From the NCBI GenBank assembly GCA_003388505.1, contig QQVO01000069.1, positions 1-64,000 of the forward strand: a DNA stretch of 64,000 nucleotides, given 5' to 3'. The stretch is from Planctomycetota bacterium. GTDB lineage: Bacteria; Planctomycetota; Planctomycetia; Planctomycetales; Planctomycetaceae. The position numbers and the translations under genes were made by a program. The notes under the pieces are model-generated. The model did not search any database and had not been told where the DNA came from. It saw only the letters and a list, made by a program, of their open reading frames with translations. Shown here one piece after another: positions 54,380-63,285 of this stretch. Each line of letters starts with the position of its first letter. Position 1 is the stretch's first letter.

Positions 54380-55660
54380 ATGAACGTTCAGGTCGTTTAC
54401 TGTAATCATCAGACAGCGGATCTTGCGGTGCGCGAGCGCCTCGCGTTCAGCTCCGAAGACATCGTGCTGCGCGCTTACGATGAGTTGCGGAATCGATTTC
54501 CGGATTCGGAGCACGTCCTGGTCTCGACCTGCAATCGGGTGGAACTGTACAGCGCCCAGCAGCAGGCGGAGCGGTCGCCCAGCCACATCGAACTCGCGCG
54601 GTTCTTTTCGGAGTTTCACAGCCTTCCGCTCGACGACATTTTCAGCGATCTGCTGGAGGAGACCGGCGCTCAGGCGGTGCGGCATCTGTTCGAAGTGGCC
54701 GCCAGCATCGACAGCATGGTGCTGGGGGAAAACCAGATTGTCAGCCAGGTGAAGGAAGCTTACGAACTGGCCCGGCGGGGAAATGCCAACGGACCATTGA
54801 CGAACGCGCTATTCCAGCGGGCCCTGGCCGTTTCGGCCCGCGTGCGGACCGAGACGAAGCTCTCCGAAGGCCGTGTCTCGATTGCGAGTGTCGCGGTGGG
54901 AGACTTCGGCCGCAGCATCTTCGAGCGGTTTGACGACAAGACGGTGCTGGTCATCGGCGCCGGCGACATGGCGGACGAAACGCTCCGCTATCTGCAGAAC
55001 GAGGGAGTGGGGAAAATCGTCGTCTGCAACCGGACCGCGGAGCGGGCGGAGCGACTGGCCGGTGAATTCGGCGGGACGGTCAGGCCGTGGGAGCAACTCG
55101 ACATCTGCCTGGCGGACGCCGATCTGATCGTCAGCGCCACGGGGGCGTCCGAGCCGGTCGTTTCCATAGAACGATTCCAGCGCGCGCGGGCCAAGAGCGG
55201 CGCCAAGCCGGTCTTTATTCTCGATCTTGGCGCGCCTCGCGATTTTCAACCGGGAGTGGGCCACATCGACGACGGCGTTTTCCTGTACGACATCGATGAC
55301 CTCGAAGCGACCTGCCGGAAGAACCGCGAGGCCCGGGCCACGGAGATCGAACGGGCGCACGCAATCATTGAACAGGAAACCGCACGGTTCGTCCACGAGT
55401 TGCACCACAAGGCGACCGGCCCGATCATCGGCCGGCTGCGCGATCACTGGCACGAGATCAGCGCTGCGGAACTCGAAATTTTGTTCCGGAAAATGTCGCA
55501 CCTTCCGGACGAGGATCGCCGGGCCATCGAACGGACGATCGAGCGAATCGTCAACAAGCTGCTGCACCCGCCGCTGGAAACGCTCCGCGAGGAATCTCGG
55601 GAGGGGACTCCGCACGGCCTGCTGGATGCGATCCGGCGGCTGTTTCACCTCGGTGAATAG
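54380..55660 (+). CDS. hemA: Glutamyl-tRNA reductase
   Basis: A 426-residue GluTR, the first enzyme of the C5 route to tetrapyrroles. The catalytic Cys51 is in VLVSTCNRVELYS. VAASIDSMVLGENQIVSQVKEAYELAR is the family signature. VLVIGAGDMADETLRYL starts the NADPH domain. The C-terminal dimerisation helices include LPDEDRRAIERTIERIVNKLLHPP. It reduces Glu-tRNA to glutamate-1-semialdehyde for HemL at 43468. It follows the CcsA/HemX-like gene, and the two are probably co-transcribed. Confidence 0.96.
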   Translation: MNVQVVYCNHQTADLAVRERLAFSSEDIVLRAYDELRNRFPDSEHVLVSTCNRVELYSAQQQAERSPSHIELARFFSEFHSLPLDDIFSDLLEETGAQAVRHLFEVAASIDSMVLGENQIVSQVKEAYELARRGNANGPLTNALFQRALAVSARVRTETKLSEGRVSIASVAVGDFGRSIFERFDDKTVLVIGAGDMADETLRYLQNEGVGKIVVCNRTAERAERLAGEFGGTVRPWEQLDICLADADLIVSATGASEPVVSIERFQRARAKSGAKPVFILDLGAPRDFQPGVGHIDDGVFLYDIDDLEATCRKNREARATEIERAHAIIEQETARFVHELHHKATGPIIGRLRDHWHEISAAELEILFRKMSHLPDEDRRAIERTIERIVNKLLHPPLETLREESREGTPHGLLDAIRRLFHLGE

Positions 55661-55702
55661 CAGTCGGGTTCGCTGCGCGGATCCTGCTTGCCTGACCTGG
55701 CA

Positions 55703-56578
55703 CTATGCCGACGATTCGGATTGAAGCGTCGCGGCGGTCAGTGTGTTGCGGAGCAGCATGGCGCGGGTCATGGGGCCGACCCCGCCGGGAACCGGTGTGA
55801 TTGCAGAGGCCACTTCACGCACTGCCTCGAAGTCGACGTCCCCGACGAGTCGCCCGTCATCGAGCCGGTTGATCCCGACGTCGATCACGACCGCGCCCGG
55901 CTTGACCATGTCGCCAGTGACGAATTCCGGTTTGCCGATCGCCGCGATCAGGAGATCGGCCTGCCGCGTGACCGCAGGCAGGTCTTTCGTCCGGCTGTGG
56001 CAAATCGTGACGGTCGCATTGGCAGCCTGGCCCTTTTGAATCAGCAGCAGCGCCATCGGTTTGCCGACGATTTCGCTGCGGCCGAGGATGACGGCGTGTG
56101 CGCCGGCGGTTTCCACGCCCGATTCAATCAGCAGCCTTTGGCAGCCATGCGGCGTGCAGGGAAGAAACCGGGGACGCCCCTGGACGATCAGACCGACGTT
56201 CTCGGGATGGAACGCATCGACGTCCTTAATCGGGGAGACACTGTCGAGAATCGTCGTCTCGTCGATCTGAGAGGGCAGCGGCAACTGCACAAGGATCCCA
56301 TGTGTTTCGCGATCGGCGTTGAGTGCGGCGACCAATTCGAGCAGTTCGGCCTGCGGCGTCGATTCGCTCAACCGATGGAGCGTGCTGCGGATCCCGGCCG
56401 CTTCGCAGTCGCGCTGCTTGTTCCGCACGTAGACGGAGCTGGCGGGATCGTCGCCGACCAATACGGCCGCGAGATGGGGCGTCGTCCCGGTGTCTTCGAG
56501 AAAGGCGGACACGTCGCGGCCGATCTCTTCCCGGATTGTGCGGGCGATTCCCTTACCGTCGATAATCTGCGCTGACAC
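55703..56578 (-). CDS. folD: Bifunctional methylenetetrahydrofolate dehydrogenase/cyclohydrolase
   Basis: A 291-residue FolD with a GTG start. ASSVYVRNKQRDCEAAGI carries the catalytic Lys region. ILVQLPLPSQIDE and the NADP-site segment HAVILGRSEIVGKPMALLLIQ are diagnostic. GAVVIDVGINRLDDGRLVGDVDF and PVPGGVGPMTRAMLLRNTL are the C-terminal signatures. It interconverts methylene-, methenyl- and formyl-tetrahydrofolate in cytoplasmic one-carbon metabolism. It is convergent with hemA (42 bp). Confidence 0.96.
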   Translation of the reverse strand: MSAQIIDGKGIARTIREEIGRDVSAFLEDTGTTPHLAAVLVGDDPASSVYVRNKQRDCEAAGIRSTLHRLSESTPQAELLELVAALNADRETHGILVQLPLPSQIDETTILDSVSPIKDVDAFHPENVGLIVQGRPRFLPCTPHGCQRLLIESGVETAGAHAVILGRSEIVGKPMALLLIQKGQAANATVTICHSRTKDLPAVTRQADLLIAAIGKPEFVTGDMVKPGAVVIDVGINRLDDGRLVGDVDFEAVREVASAITPVPGGVGPMTRAMLLRNTLTAATLQSESSA

Positions 56579-56864
56579 TCGTTCGCCTCTGGTGTTCGAC
56601 TCCTGCTTCGCTGTTCGAACGCAGTGTGGCGAACGCGCGCGGACAATGCACGCGTGGAGAACGCTTTTGAGAACTGTGTTTGTGCTGAGGGGGTCGGTTG
56701 GCTGGAATTCGTCATTTCCGGCGCAGTCGCGGGTCGAGAGCCGAGAGTCAAGAGCTCGCTAACGGCTATTGGCTAATAGCGATTGGCGATCTTGCCTCCG
56801 CGAATCAACAACGGATAGCTGGCAGAGGCCTTATACCGATCTGCCATGCGCTCGAGACGCAACT

Positions 56865-57983
56865 TTACTGTGCGACCGGTTCCGCGGCCGGGGGGGCCGG
56901 TGGCAGAGAGTCTTCCTTCCGCGTCTTGTCGACATTGCCGGTCGCGACCCACTCGGGGGCCGGATGCGTGCCGGCTTTCAACTCCGGCAGGAGAGACAGC
57001 ACGAACTGAGCCGGGAGGGCGTAGGACTCGGTCCGGCCGGCGCGGGCGATGTTGATCCCCACGACCTGCCCGTCCAGATTAACGACCGGGCCTCCGCAGT
57101 CTTCGGGACAGAGCACGGTGTCGTGCTGGAATGCTGTGGGGAATCCGGTGCGTCGGCCGCTGAGTTCACCCCCCATGTGGTTCTGAGCGGCGATCCTCGA
57201 AAGGAACTGTCCGAACGGGTGGGTGAGGGTCGCCGAGATGAGCATTTCCTCGTCGCCGCGGATCACTTTCAGTTCGAGCCTGGTTCCCGGTTCGAAGCTG
57301 CGGATCATTCGCACCAACGATTCGCGGCTGTCGATGGGATCCTCCTGAACCTGGACGATCCGGTCCCCGGGCTGAAGCCTGGCGATCGCGGCCGCGCTGT
57401 CCTGGATGACTTCCTCAATTCTTGCGGCGCCGTCTTCATCGGCGAGCCTGACTCCGAGGACGCCGCTCAAACGGCGGAGCGGAATCTCCCGTTGCGGAAC
57501 GCTCACGATCCCGACGCCGACCGGTGCGGCGTCCAGACCGGGGGTGGCCAGCCATTGACCGACTTCCGGCGACGTCTCACTGAGCCACTCGACGGGCGTC
57601 AGGTCAGCGGCCTCCACCTTCAGCAACGCGAGATCCGATTCTTCGTGATAGGAAAAATAGGTCGCCTCCACTTCCCGGCCGTCTGCCAGCCGGCAGGTGA
57701 ACTCGCCGGTGAGTTGGCTCCCCTTGGTAATGATCCATCCGTCGGTCTCGACAACCGTTCCCAGGGCCGCCGGCTCGCCATCAATCAGAATCCGCACCGT
57801 TCCGACGTGGGCGTTGTGTACGACGTCGACAAACGCCCCCCGCACGCTTTCTCCACTGGTGAGCTGGCTGCCATTCAGCGCCGCCTCCTGGGCCGACGCG
57901 CCTGCCGACAACAGCAGCCCGCACGCGAGTGAAGCGGCGATATTTCGGAAGAACGAAAACCGATTCCTTGTCGATCGCAGCAT
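56865..57983 (-). CDS. Exported trypsin-like protein with inserted PDZ, probably inactive
   Basis: A 372-residue protein with a signal peptide ending ASA-Q. The trypsin-like order is unusual. The first barrel has DGWIITKGSQL (82-91), where the family's His (NHV) should be but is Lys-Gly-Ser. The Asp motif is SDLALLKV (Asp117). A PDZ domain (~173-255, VLGVRLADEDGAARIEEV and LQPGDRIVQV) follows. Only afterwards comes the nucleophile region, LCPEDCGGPVVN, with Cys296 in place of Ser. So both His and Ser of the triad are replaced and PDZ lies within the protease fold. It may bind rather than cut peptides. It lies in the same orientation as a second, intact protease gene upstream. Confidence 0.82.
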   Translation of the reverse strand: MLRSTRNRFSFFRNIAASLACGLLLSAGASAQEAALNGSQLTSGESVRGAFVDVVHNAHVGTVRILIDGEPAALGTVVETDGWIITKGSQLTGEFTCRLADGREVEATYFSYHEESDLALLKVEAADLTPVEWLSETSPEVGQWLATPGLDAAPVGVGIVSVPQREIPLRRLSGVLGVRLADEDGAARIEEVIQDSAAAIARLQPGDRIVQVQEDPIDSRESLVRMIRSFEPGTRLELKVIRGDEEMLISATLTHPFGQFLSRIAAQNHMGGELSGRRTGFPTAFQHDTVLCPEDCGGPVVNLDGQVVGINIARAGRTESYALPAQFVLSLLPELKAGTHPAPEWVATGNVDKTRKEDSLPPAPPAAEPVAQ

Positions 57984-58142
57984 GCCGAATTCCCTGATTT
58001 GACGGCGACCTCGAGCGGCGACGGTCGCCTGATTGCTCAGACCAGTCCTGAAACGACGCCCGAGACCGGCCTCCAGGCCTGCGTCTTCGCGGCGATTACC
58101 GAATGTTTTCCCTGTTCAGGTTTGCTGGGACGGATCGCCGGA

Positions 58143-59204
58143 TCAATCCCAGCGAATCCCCAGTTTGACGGTGATCTCAACGACTTCGCCGTCGCGAATC
58201 AGTTCGAGTTGCACTTCTTTGCCCGGCGGTTGCCGTCCCACGAGTTCTCGCAACTGGTCGATGCCGGCGACCTTCCGGGCGTCGAAGGTGACGAGGATGT
58301 CCCCCACCTGAACGCCCGCCTCGGCGGCCGGTTCGTCCTCGTAGACTCTTGTGATCTCGAACCCCTTCTCGTGCGGTTGCCCGGTGACTCCGAGCAGCGC
58401 CCCGCTGTGTGACCGGAACGACTCCGACGCGGCCAGCCGGTCCCAACTCCCGCGGAACGCCGCGATCGGGACGTGGAAATTCATCTCGGTCTCTTCGCCG
58501 ATCCGACTGTTGATCCCGATCACGCGGCCCGCCATGTCAAAGACCGGTCCCCCTGAGTCTCCGCCGACGAGTTCGCAATCGGTCTGCAGCACGCGGGCGC
58601 TGGCGAAAATGACACGGCCCATGCGAAACACAGGCGCGCGACCCTCCTGATAACCTCCGGGATGACCGGTCGTAAGACACCAGTCGCCGTTGTCGATCGT
58701 ATCCTGTTCGGCCATTTCGACGTGCGGCCAGTCGCTGCGGTCGCCGTCGATCTTCATCAGCCCGGCGTCGAGTGTCCGGTCCCTGCCGAGCGTGGTGGCG
58801 GAAACCCGCGTGCCGTCATGCAGGATGACCTCAGCCGGCCGGCCCGGTCGGCCGCTGACATGCGCCGCCGTCAGGATGTACCCGTCCTCGCTGATGATGA
58901 CTCCGCTTCCCTGGGCGGCGCCGATCTGCACGCCGACCGTGCACTCCGTGAGCGACTTCACCAGCGAGCGGACATGCCGCTCCATTTCGCGAAGATCCGC
59001 GAGCCCTTCAGGCGCCGCCTTGAAGAAAACCTCCGGCAAGTCGGCGTCTGAGTCTGCCTCAGGCCGCTCCGCCGGTTTTTCGGCGACGTCGGGAGAATCG
59101 TCTTGCGCAACGGCTGCCGATGCGAACAGGAAGCAGAGCAAGACCGCAGGGAAAACGAGCGCGATCGCCCGGCGGGCAGCCTTCATTCGTACGGTCAGCG
59201 CCAT
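58143..59204 (-). CDS. Exported trypsin-like serine protease with PDZ (HtrA/DegP type)
   Basis: A 353-residue protein from the ATG at 59204, which has GGAG six bases upstream. After a signal peptide (AVLLCFLFASAAVAQ) there is an acidic linker and a helix. The catalytic residues are His115 (LTAAHV), Asp146 (TLDAGLMKI) and Ser217 (GGDSGGPVF). A PDZ domain fills ~270-353 (GVTGQPHEKGFEITRVY, AGVQVGDILVTFDARKVAG). It is expected to degrade or check misfolded proteins in the periplasm. It is upstream of the degenerate trypsin/PDZ gene on the same strand, suggesting duplication and divergence of the pair. Confidence 0.87.
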   Translation of the reverse strand: MALTVRMKAARRAIALVFPAVLLCFLFASAAVAQDDSPDVAEKPAERPEADSDADLPEVFFKAAPEGLADLREMERHVRSLVKSLTECTVGVQIGAAQGSGVIISEDGYILTAAHVSGRPGRPAEVILHDGTRVSATTLGRDRTLDAGLMKIDGDRSDWPHVEMAEQDTIDNGDWCLTTGHPGGYQEGRAPVFRMGRVIFASARVLQTDCELVGGDSGGPVFDMAGRVIGINSRIGEETEMNFHVPIAAFRGSWDRLAASESFRSHSGALLGVTGQPHEKGFEITRVYEDEPAAEAGVQVGDILVTFDARKVAGIDQLRELVGRQPPGKEVQLELIRDGEVVEITVKLGIRWD

Positions 59205-59471
59205 CAATCGCTCCGCTTTGACCACGAATCGGGAAGTCTCAGATCGCACGTCGCAAATTCGAGATTCACGACAAGCGACCGCGCCGTTGAAGCGCAGGAC
59301 GAGCGTCTTGATACTCTAAAAATACCGACGTCGCGTGTCGATCCGCAAGTGTGATCCTCTCTTCCACGCGCTTCGCCGCTCGGTGATTGTGCGCCACTTG
59401 CGAACCGCTGTTGAATCGCTGCCGCATCGCCGCGATACTGAAGTCTCCCCTCCCCGTCTCGAGGTGCTGTG

Positions 59472-60509
59472 ATGCGCAAACTTCCGCTGTGTGCGATTCT
59501 CTTCGCAATCGTCTTCTGGAGTGCGGCCTCGCCGGTCGTGGCGCAGAAGAATCGCGATCCGAAAGTCGATCAGGCGGTCGACAAGGCGCTCGACTATCTT
59601 TCCCGCGAGCAGAAGCGGCAGGGATACTGGGAGGCGAACGGCGGCCAGTACCGGGTGGCCATGACCGCCCTGGCGACCACCGCCATGCTGGCCGAAGGCA
59701 GCACGACGATGCGCGGCCGGTATGCGGACAACATCAGCAATTCGGTCGACTTTCTGCTCGACTGCGCGCAGCCGAACGGTCTGATCGGTTACGCCGACGA
59801 CTACCGTTACACCTACGGCCACGGATTCTCAATGCTCTGCCTCTCACAGGTGTTCGGCGAGGAAGAAGATGCCGACCGACGGGAACGGATTCGCGAAGTA
59901 CTGACGAAGGCGGTTGAGTTCTGCGCCAACGCGCAGACATCGCAGGGCGGCTGGGGATACGTCTCCGCGAAGGACGGCAACGACTTCGATGAAGGCTCGA
60001 CCTGCGTCACTCAGGTGCAGGGACTGCGGGCCTGCCGCAACGCCGGGATTCCGGTCGACAAACAGATCATCGAGCGGGCGCACAAGTACATCGAGAACTG
60101 CATGACGCCCGAAGGGGGCATCCAGTACAGCATCAAGCGGGCCGGCGGAGCGCGGCCGCCGATTACCGCCGCAGCCATCGCGTCGCTCTTCAGCGCTGGA
60201 GAATACGAGGGGGAGATGGTCAAGGCCATGCTGGAATACTGCTCGAAGAACGTATGGCCCGGCGGCGGAGGGCTGAACACGAACTTCGGACACTGGCATT
60301 ACGCCCACTACTATTATGCGCAAGTGATGTACCGTCAGGGCGACGAAGAGTGGGAAAAGTACATCAAGGCGATCGGCGGACAGATCCTGCGCACCCAGGC
60401 AGCCGACGGCTCCTGGAAAGAAGGCCACGTCGGCCCCGTCTACACCACCGCCATCAACGCCACGATCCTGCAGCTCGACAAAGGCTACCTGCCGATCTAC
60501 CAACGGTGA
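59472..60509 (+). CDS. Exported prenyltransferase/squalene-oxidase repeat protein
   Basis: A 345-residue protein; ATG at 59472 (the GTG immediately before is an alternative). The signal peptide ends PVVAQ. The mature part is an alpha/alpha toroid of repeats: AVDKALDYLSREQKRQGYWE, VDFLLDCAQPNGLIG, AVEFCANAQTSQGGWGYV and GGQILRTQAADGSWK. The terpene cyclase acidic motif (DxDD) is not visible, so cyclase activity is unlikely. Such secreted toroid proteins are common in planctomycetes and have no established function. It precedes the MFS gene on the same strand. Confidence 0.8.
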   Translation: MRKLPLCAILFAIVFWSAASPVVAQKNRDPKVDQAVDKALDYLSREQKRQGYWEANGGQYRVAMTALATTAMLAEGSTTMRGRYADNISNSVDFLLDCAQPNGLIGYADDYRYTYGHGFSMLCLSQVFGEEEDADRRERIREVLTKAVEFCANAQTSQGGWGYVSAKDGNDFDEGSTCVTQVQGLRACRNAGIPVDKQIIERAHKYIENCMTPEGGIQYSIKRAGGARPPITAAAIASLFSAGEYEGEMVKAMLEYCSKNVWPGGGGLNTNFGHWHYAHYYYAQVMYRQGDEEWEKYIKAIGGQILRTQAADGSWKEGHVGPVYTTAINATILQLDKGYLPIYQR

Positions 60510-60531
60510 GGGGCTTTCGCCTCGCGTCCCC

Positions 60532-60564
60532 GCCACCCGCCATCAGCCACCCGCCATCGACCAT
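60532..60564. repeat. Degenerate ccacc/gcc-rich phrase upstream of the MFS gene
   Basis: tcagccacccgccatcgac (60543-60561) matches ccagccaccagccatcgac at 5231-5249 in 17 of 19 positions. Here it lies where the start codon of the following MFS gene would be expected. Confidence 0.4.
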
Positions 60565-60612
60565 CCCACCAAACCCACGCGTGTCCGCGTCTCTGTCCTG
60601 CTCTGGCTGGCC

Positions 60613-61941
60613 GTGCTGGCGGCGATCGCGTATCTCTCGCGGACCAGCATCACGGTCGCTGAAGAGACGATTCGGGACGACCTGGGTCTGACGGACGACC
60701 AGATGGGCTATGCGATGGGGGCGTTCTTCTGGACCTACGCCCTCACACAGATCCCGACCGCCTGGCTGGGGCAGCGGTTCGGGTCGCGGTGGATGTTGAG
60801 TCTCTTCGCGGCCGCCTCCGCGTTGGCGACGCTGCAGTTCAGCCTGGCCGGGTCGCTGGCGATCCTCATCACGGCCCGCATGCTGATGGGCGTCGCCCAG
60901 GCCGGCACGTTTCCCTGCGCCACCCAGTCAATCTCTCACTGGTTCCCCATTGCCGAACGCGCGCGGGCCAGCGGAACAGTCTCCGCGGCAATGTCGGTCG
61001 GTCAAGGGATCGGCGTCGCGATCACGGGACTGCTGATCGCCGGCGGCGTCGTGTTGGGGCTCAAGCTGGCCGGCGTCGGCTGGCGGACGACGTTCGCGCT
61101 GTTCGCGCTGCCGGGCTTCGTCTGGGCGATCGGTTTCGGCTGGTGGTTCCGCAACCGCCCGCACGAGCATCCCACGACGAACGCGGAGGAAGTGGAACTG
61201 ATTCGTGGTTCTGATCTCGAGGAACAGAACAAGGGCGAGCCCGGCGAGCGCGAGCCGACGCCCTGGGGCAGGCTTCTCGCCAGTCCGGCGATGTGGCTGA
61301 TCTGCGGGCAACAGTTCTTTCGGGCGGCCGGGACGGCGTTTTTTTCAACATGGTTCGCCACGTATCTCCGCGAGACGCGCGACGTGAGCCTGTCACTATC
61401 GGGCCTGATGACCGCCCTGCCGGTGTTCGCCATGATGCTTGCGGCGTTTCTGGGGGGAGTCGCCTCCGACGCCGTCTACCGGAAGACGGGGAGCCTCAAC
61501 CTGGCCCGCAAGGGGGTGGCGAGCGTGAGTCTGCTGCTCTGTTCGGTCATCGTGGGCGGAGCATATTTCGTGTCCGATCCGTTGTGGGCGGTGCTGATGA
61601 TCAGCCTGGGCGTCTTCGCCGCGACGTTCGCCGGTCCGTGCGCATATTCGATCACAATCGACATGGGAGGTCGCCACGTCCCGGCGGTCTTCAGCACGAT
61701 GAACATGGTGGGCAATATCGGGGCCGCCGTGTTCGCGATGCTCGTTCCCCGATTCCGCACAGGAGTGGAGTCGCTCGCAGGGCGGTTCTCCCTCGGCGGC
61801 GACGATCCCGCGCATTTCAGTTGGTCGGCGGTGCTGCTGCTCTTCGCCGCGATGTTCCTCGCCGCCTCGCTCTGCTGGATGCGATTGAAGGTCGAGGGCA
61901 CAGTATTCTCCCGTGTCCAGGACGATCAGCCGCAGCGGTGA
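60613..61941 (+). CDS. MFS transporter, anion:cation symporter-like
   Basis: At least 442 residues. The first canonical start is GTG at 60613, but the frame is open to ~60508 and reads TKPTRVRVSVLLWLAV just before it, which looks like the conserved cytoplasmic start and first helix. The true start may be a non-standard codon upstream. The early motif is IAYLSRTSITVAEE. The A-motif region is AWLGQRFGSRWMLS. About twelve hydrophobic segments are present with a charged central loop (DLEEQNKGEPGEREPTPWGR). The pattern resembles sugar-acid/anion:proton symporters (ACS). Substrate unknown. Confidence 0.82.
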   Translation: MLAAIAYLSRTSITVAEETIRDDLGLTDDQMGYAMGAFFWTYALTQIPTAWLGQRFGSRWMLSLFAAASALATLQFSLAGSLAILITARMLMGVAQAGTFPCATQSISHWFPIAERARASGTVSAAMSVGQGIGVAITGLLIAGGVVLGLKLAGVGWRTTFALFALPGFVWAIGFGWWFRNRPHEHPTTNAEEVELIRGSDLEEQNKGEPGEREPTPWGRLLASPAMWLICGQQFFRAAGTAFFSTWFATYLRETRDVSLSLSGLMTALPVFAMMLAAFLGGVASDAVYRKTGSLNLARKGVASVSLLLCSVIVGGAYFVSDPLWAVLMISLGVFAATFAGPCAYSITIDMGGRHVPAVFSTMNMVGNIGAAVFAMLVPRFRTGVESLAGRFSLGGDDPAHFSWSAVLLLFAAMFLAASLCWMRLKVEGTVFSRVQDDQPQR

Positions 61942-62058
61942 GTCGGGCAGCGCTTGTGGTTCGCGACAGGCCGCGGACTGGTGGAAAACCACGGGTGAGA
62001 AGGCAAGCCGGGGCCCCGGACGATTGTCGACACACCGCAGGTGGGGTCGGCGCGAAGG

Positions 62059-63144
62059 TCAAAATGAACTGTCGTCGAGCGCCTCCTGACCGTATTTCTC
62101 GCCGCCGGAAGTGACGAGTTTGGCGAAGACGAGCGGGTCGATCGATTCGCTGAGCGACCGGCCGTGGCCGTCCAGGAAGAAGACATTCACCACGCTGGGG
62201 TGGACGGAACTGGGACGGGGGCGGTAGCGGCGTTTTCGGTTGAGATCTGAGTTGATCGCGCTCGGGCCGAGGTCGAACGCATCGTGTGCGGGGAGTTGCA
62301 GAGCTGTTTGCTGTGTGTCGCTTCCTATGCCGCCGTCCTCGGCGGTTGGGATCGCGGCGGTCGTCCCGTCGATCCGGACGGCGAAGCCGATGTCGTGCGG
62401 GACACCGCTGATCCAGCTTCCTGCGTCGAGGTTTTCAGTGAGCAGAATGGTCGAAGAGACACCGTCGGGAATGCGATTGAGTGAGGTAGGAACGCCCTCG
62501 TGGTCAAACAGGACAGCACCGGAGGCGCGCGAGAGCTGTTCGTCTTCGAAGGAGTCGGCTGCGAAGTCGCCGTTGTTCCAGTCGTAGGTGCCGGAGACCT
62601 GGTGCCGGTAGGTCTGGCCGGGATCGTCCCAGATGTCGGCCGTCATGTAGCCCATGTTGACAACGAAGCTGAGCGCTCCGCCCTGTTCGTCCTTGTCTGA
62701 ATCAGGGCAGGTATACACTCTGAGGTTGATGTTTGATGTGAGCGAGTGAAACGTGTCGGCATTATTGGGATCGCTGTTCGTGGCGGCGTCGACCGTTGTC
62801 AGCCGATCGTAGAGACCCTGTTCCTCGAGATACGGCAGCAACTCGAAGGGCCACCCGGCGCGGTGCGGCGTGTTGCCGGGGTCGGCGTCGTTCTCCAGAT
62901 CCGCCTGATGGAGCATCGGCAGATCGCCGTTGTTGGCGGTGGCGTAGGTCTGGAATGCGATCGCAACCCACCTCATGTTGTTGAGGCACTCCGCGCGCCG
63001 CGAGTTGACTCGGGTTCCATTCAGCCCGGGGAGGATCAGTGCCATCAGGAGAATCAGGACGACGATGGTGACGAGCACTTCCAAGAGCGTGAGGCCTGAT
63101 CGTTCGGTTGTGCGGTGGGAGCCGGCGGTCCGGTTGTGCAGCAT
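62059..63144 (-). CDS. DUF1559 prepilin-like protein
   Basis: About 361 residues from the ATG at 63144, with GAGGTG eight bases upstream; the ATG at 63171 lacks a site. The N-terminus has a type IV prepilin-like cleavage/methylation motif and helix: SGLTLLEVLVTIVVLILLMA. Then come RRAECLNNMRWVAIAFQTYA and HRAGWPFELLPYLEEQGLYD, typical of planctomycete DUF1559 proteins. The C-terminal SSVHPSVVNVFFLDGHGRSLSE is the H-x-G DUF1559 ending. These are thought to be pseudopilin-like surface or secretion components; planctomycetes carry many copies. Confidence 0.92.
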   Translation of the reverse strand: MLHNRTAGSHRTTERSGLTLLEVLVTIVVLILLMALILPGLNGTRVNSRRAECLNNMRWVAIAFQTYATANNGDLPMLHQADLENDADPGNTPHRAGWPFELLPYLEEQGLYDRLTTVDAATNSDPNNADTFHSLTSNINLRVYTCPDSDKDEQGGALSFVVNMGYMTADIWDDPGQTYRHQVSGTYDWNNGDFAADSFEDEQLSRASGAVLFDHEGVPTSLNRIPDGVSSTILLTENLDAGSWISGVPHDIGFAVRIDGTTAAIPTAEDGGIGSDTQQTALQLPAHDAFDLGPSAINSDLNRKRRYRPRPSSVHPSVVNVFFLDGHGRSLSESIDPLVFAKLVTSGGEKYGQEALDDSSF

Positions 63145-63285
63145 GGGCACACCTCGGTCTTTAGGGGACATGGAGTTTTTTCCCCTCTGTGAAACGGCAA
63201 GTCGGGGCGGTTGTTCACAGAGTTTTCGCCGCTACCATCAGGCGTTTCCGGCTACGGGCCTGCCACAGCGGATAGCGGTGACTCG

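Noticed and set aside
56748-56800. Short hairpin GCTATT-N4-AATAGC in the folD/protease gap
   Set aside because: Six-bp AT-containing stem with no T-run or other copies in the window; likely chance.
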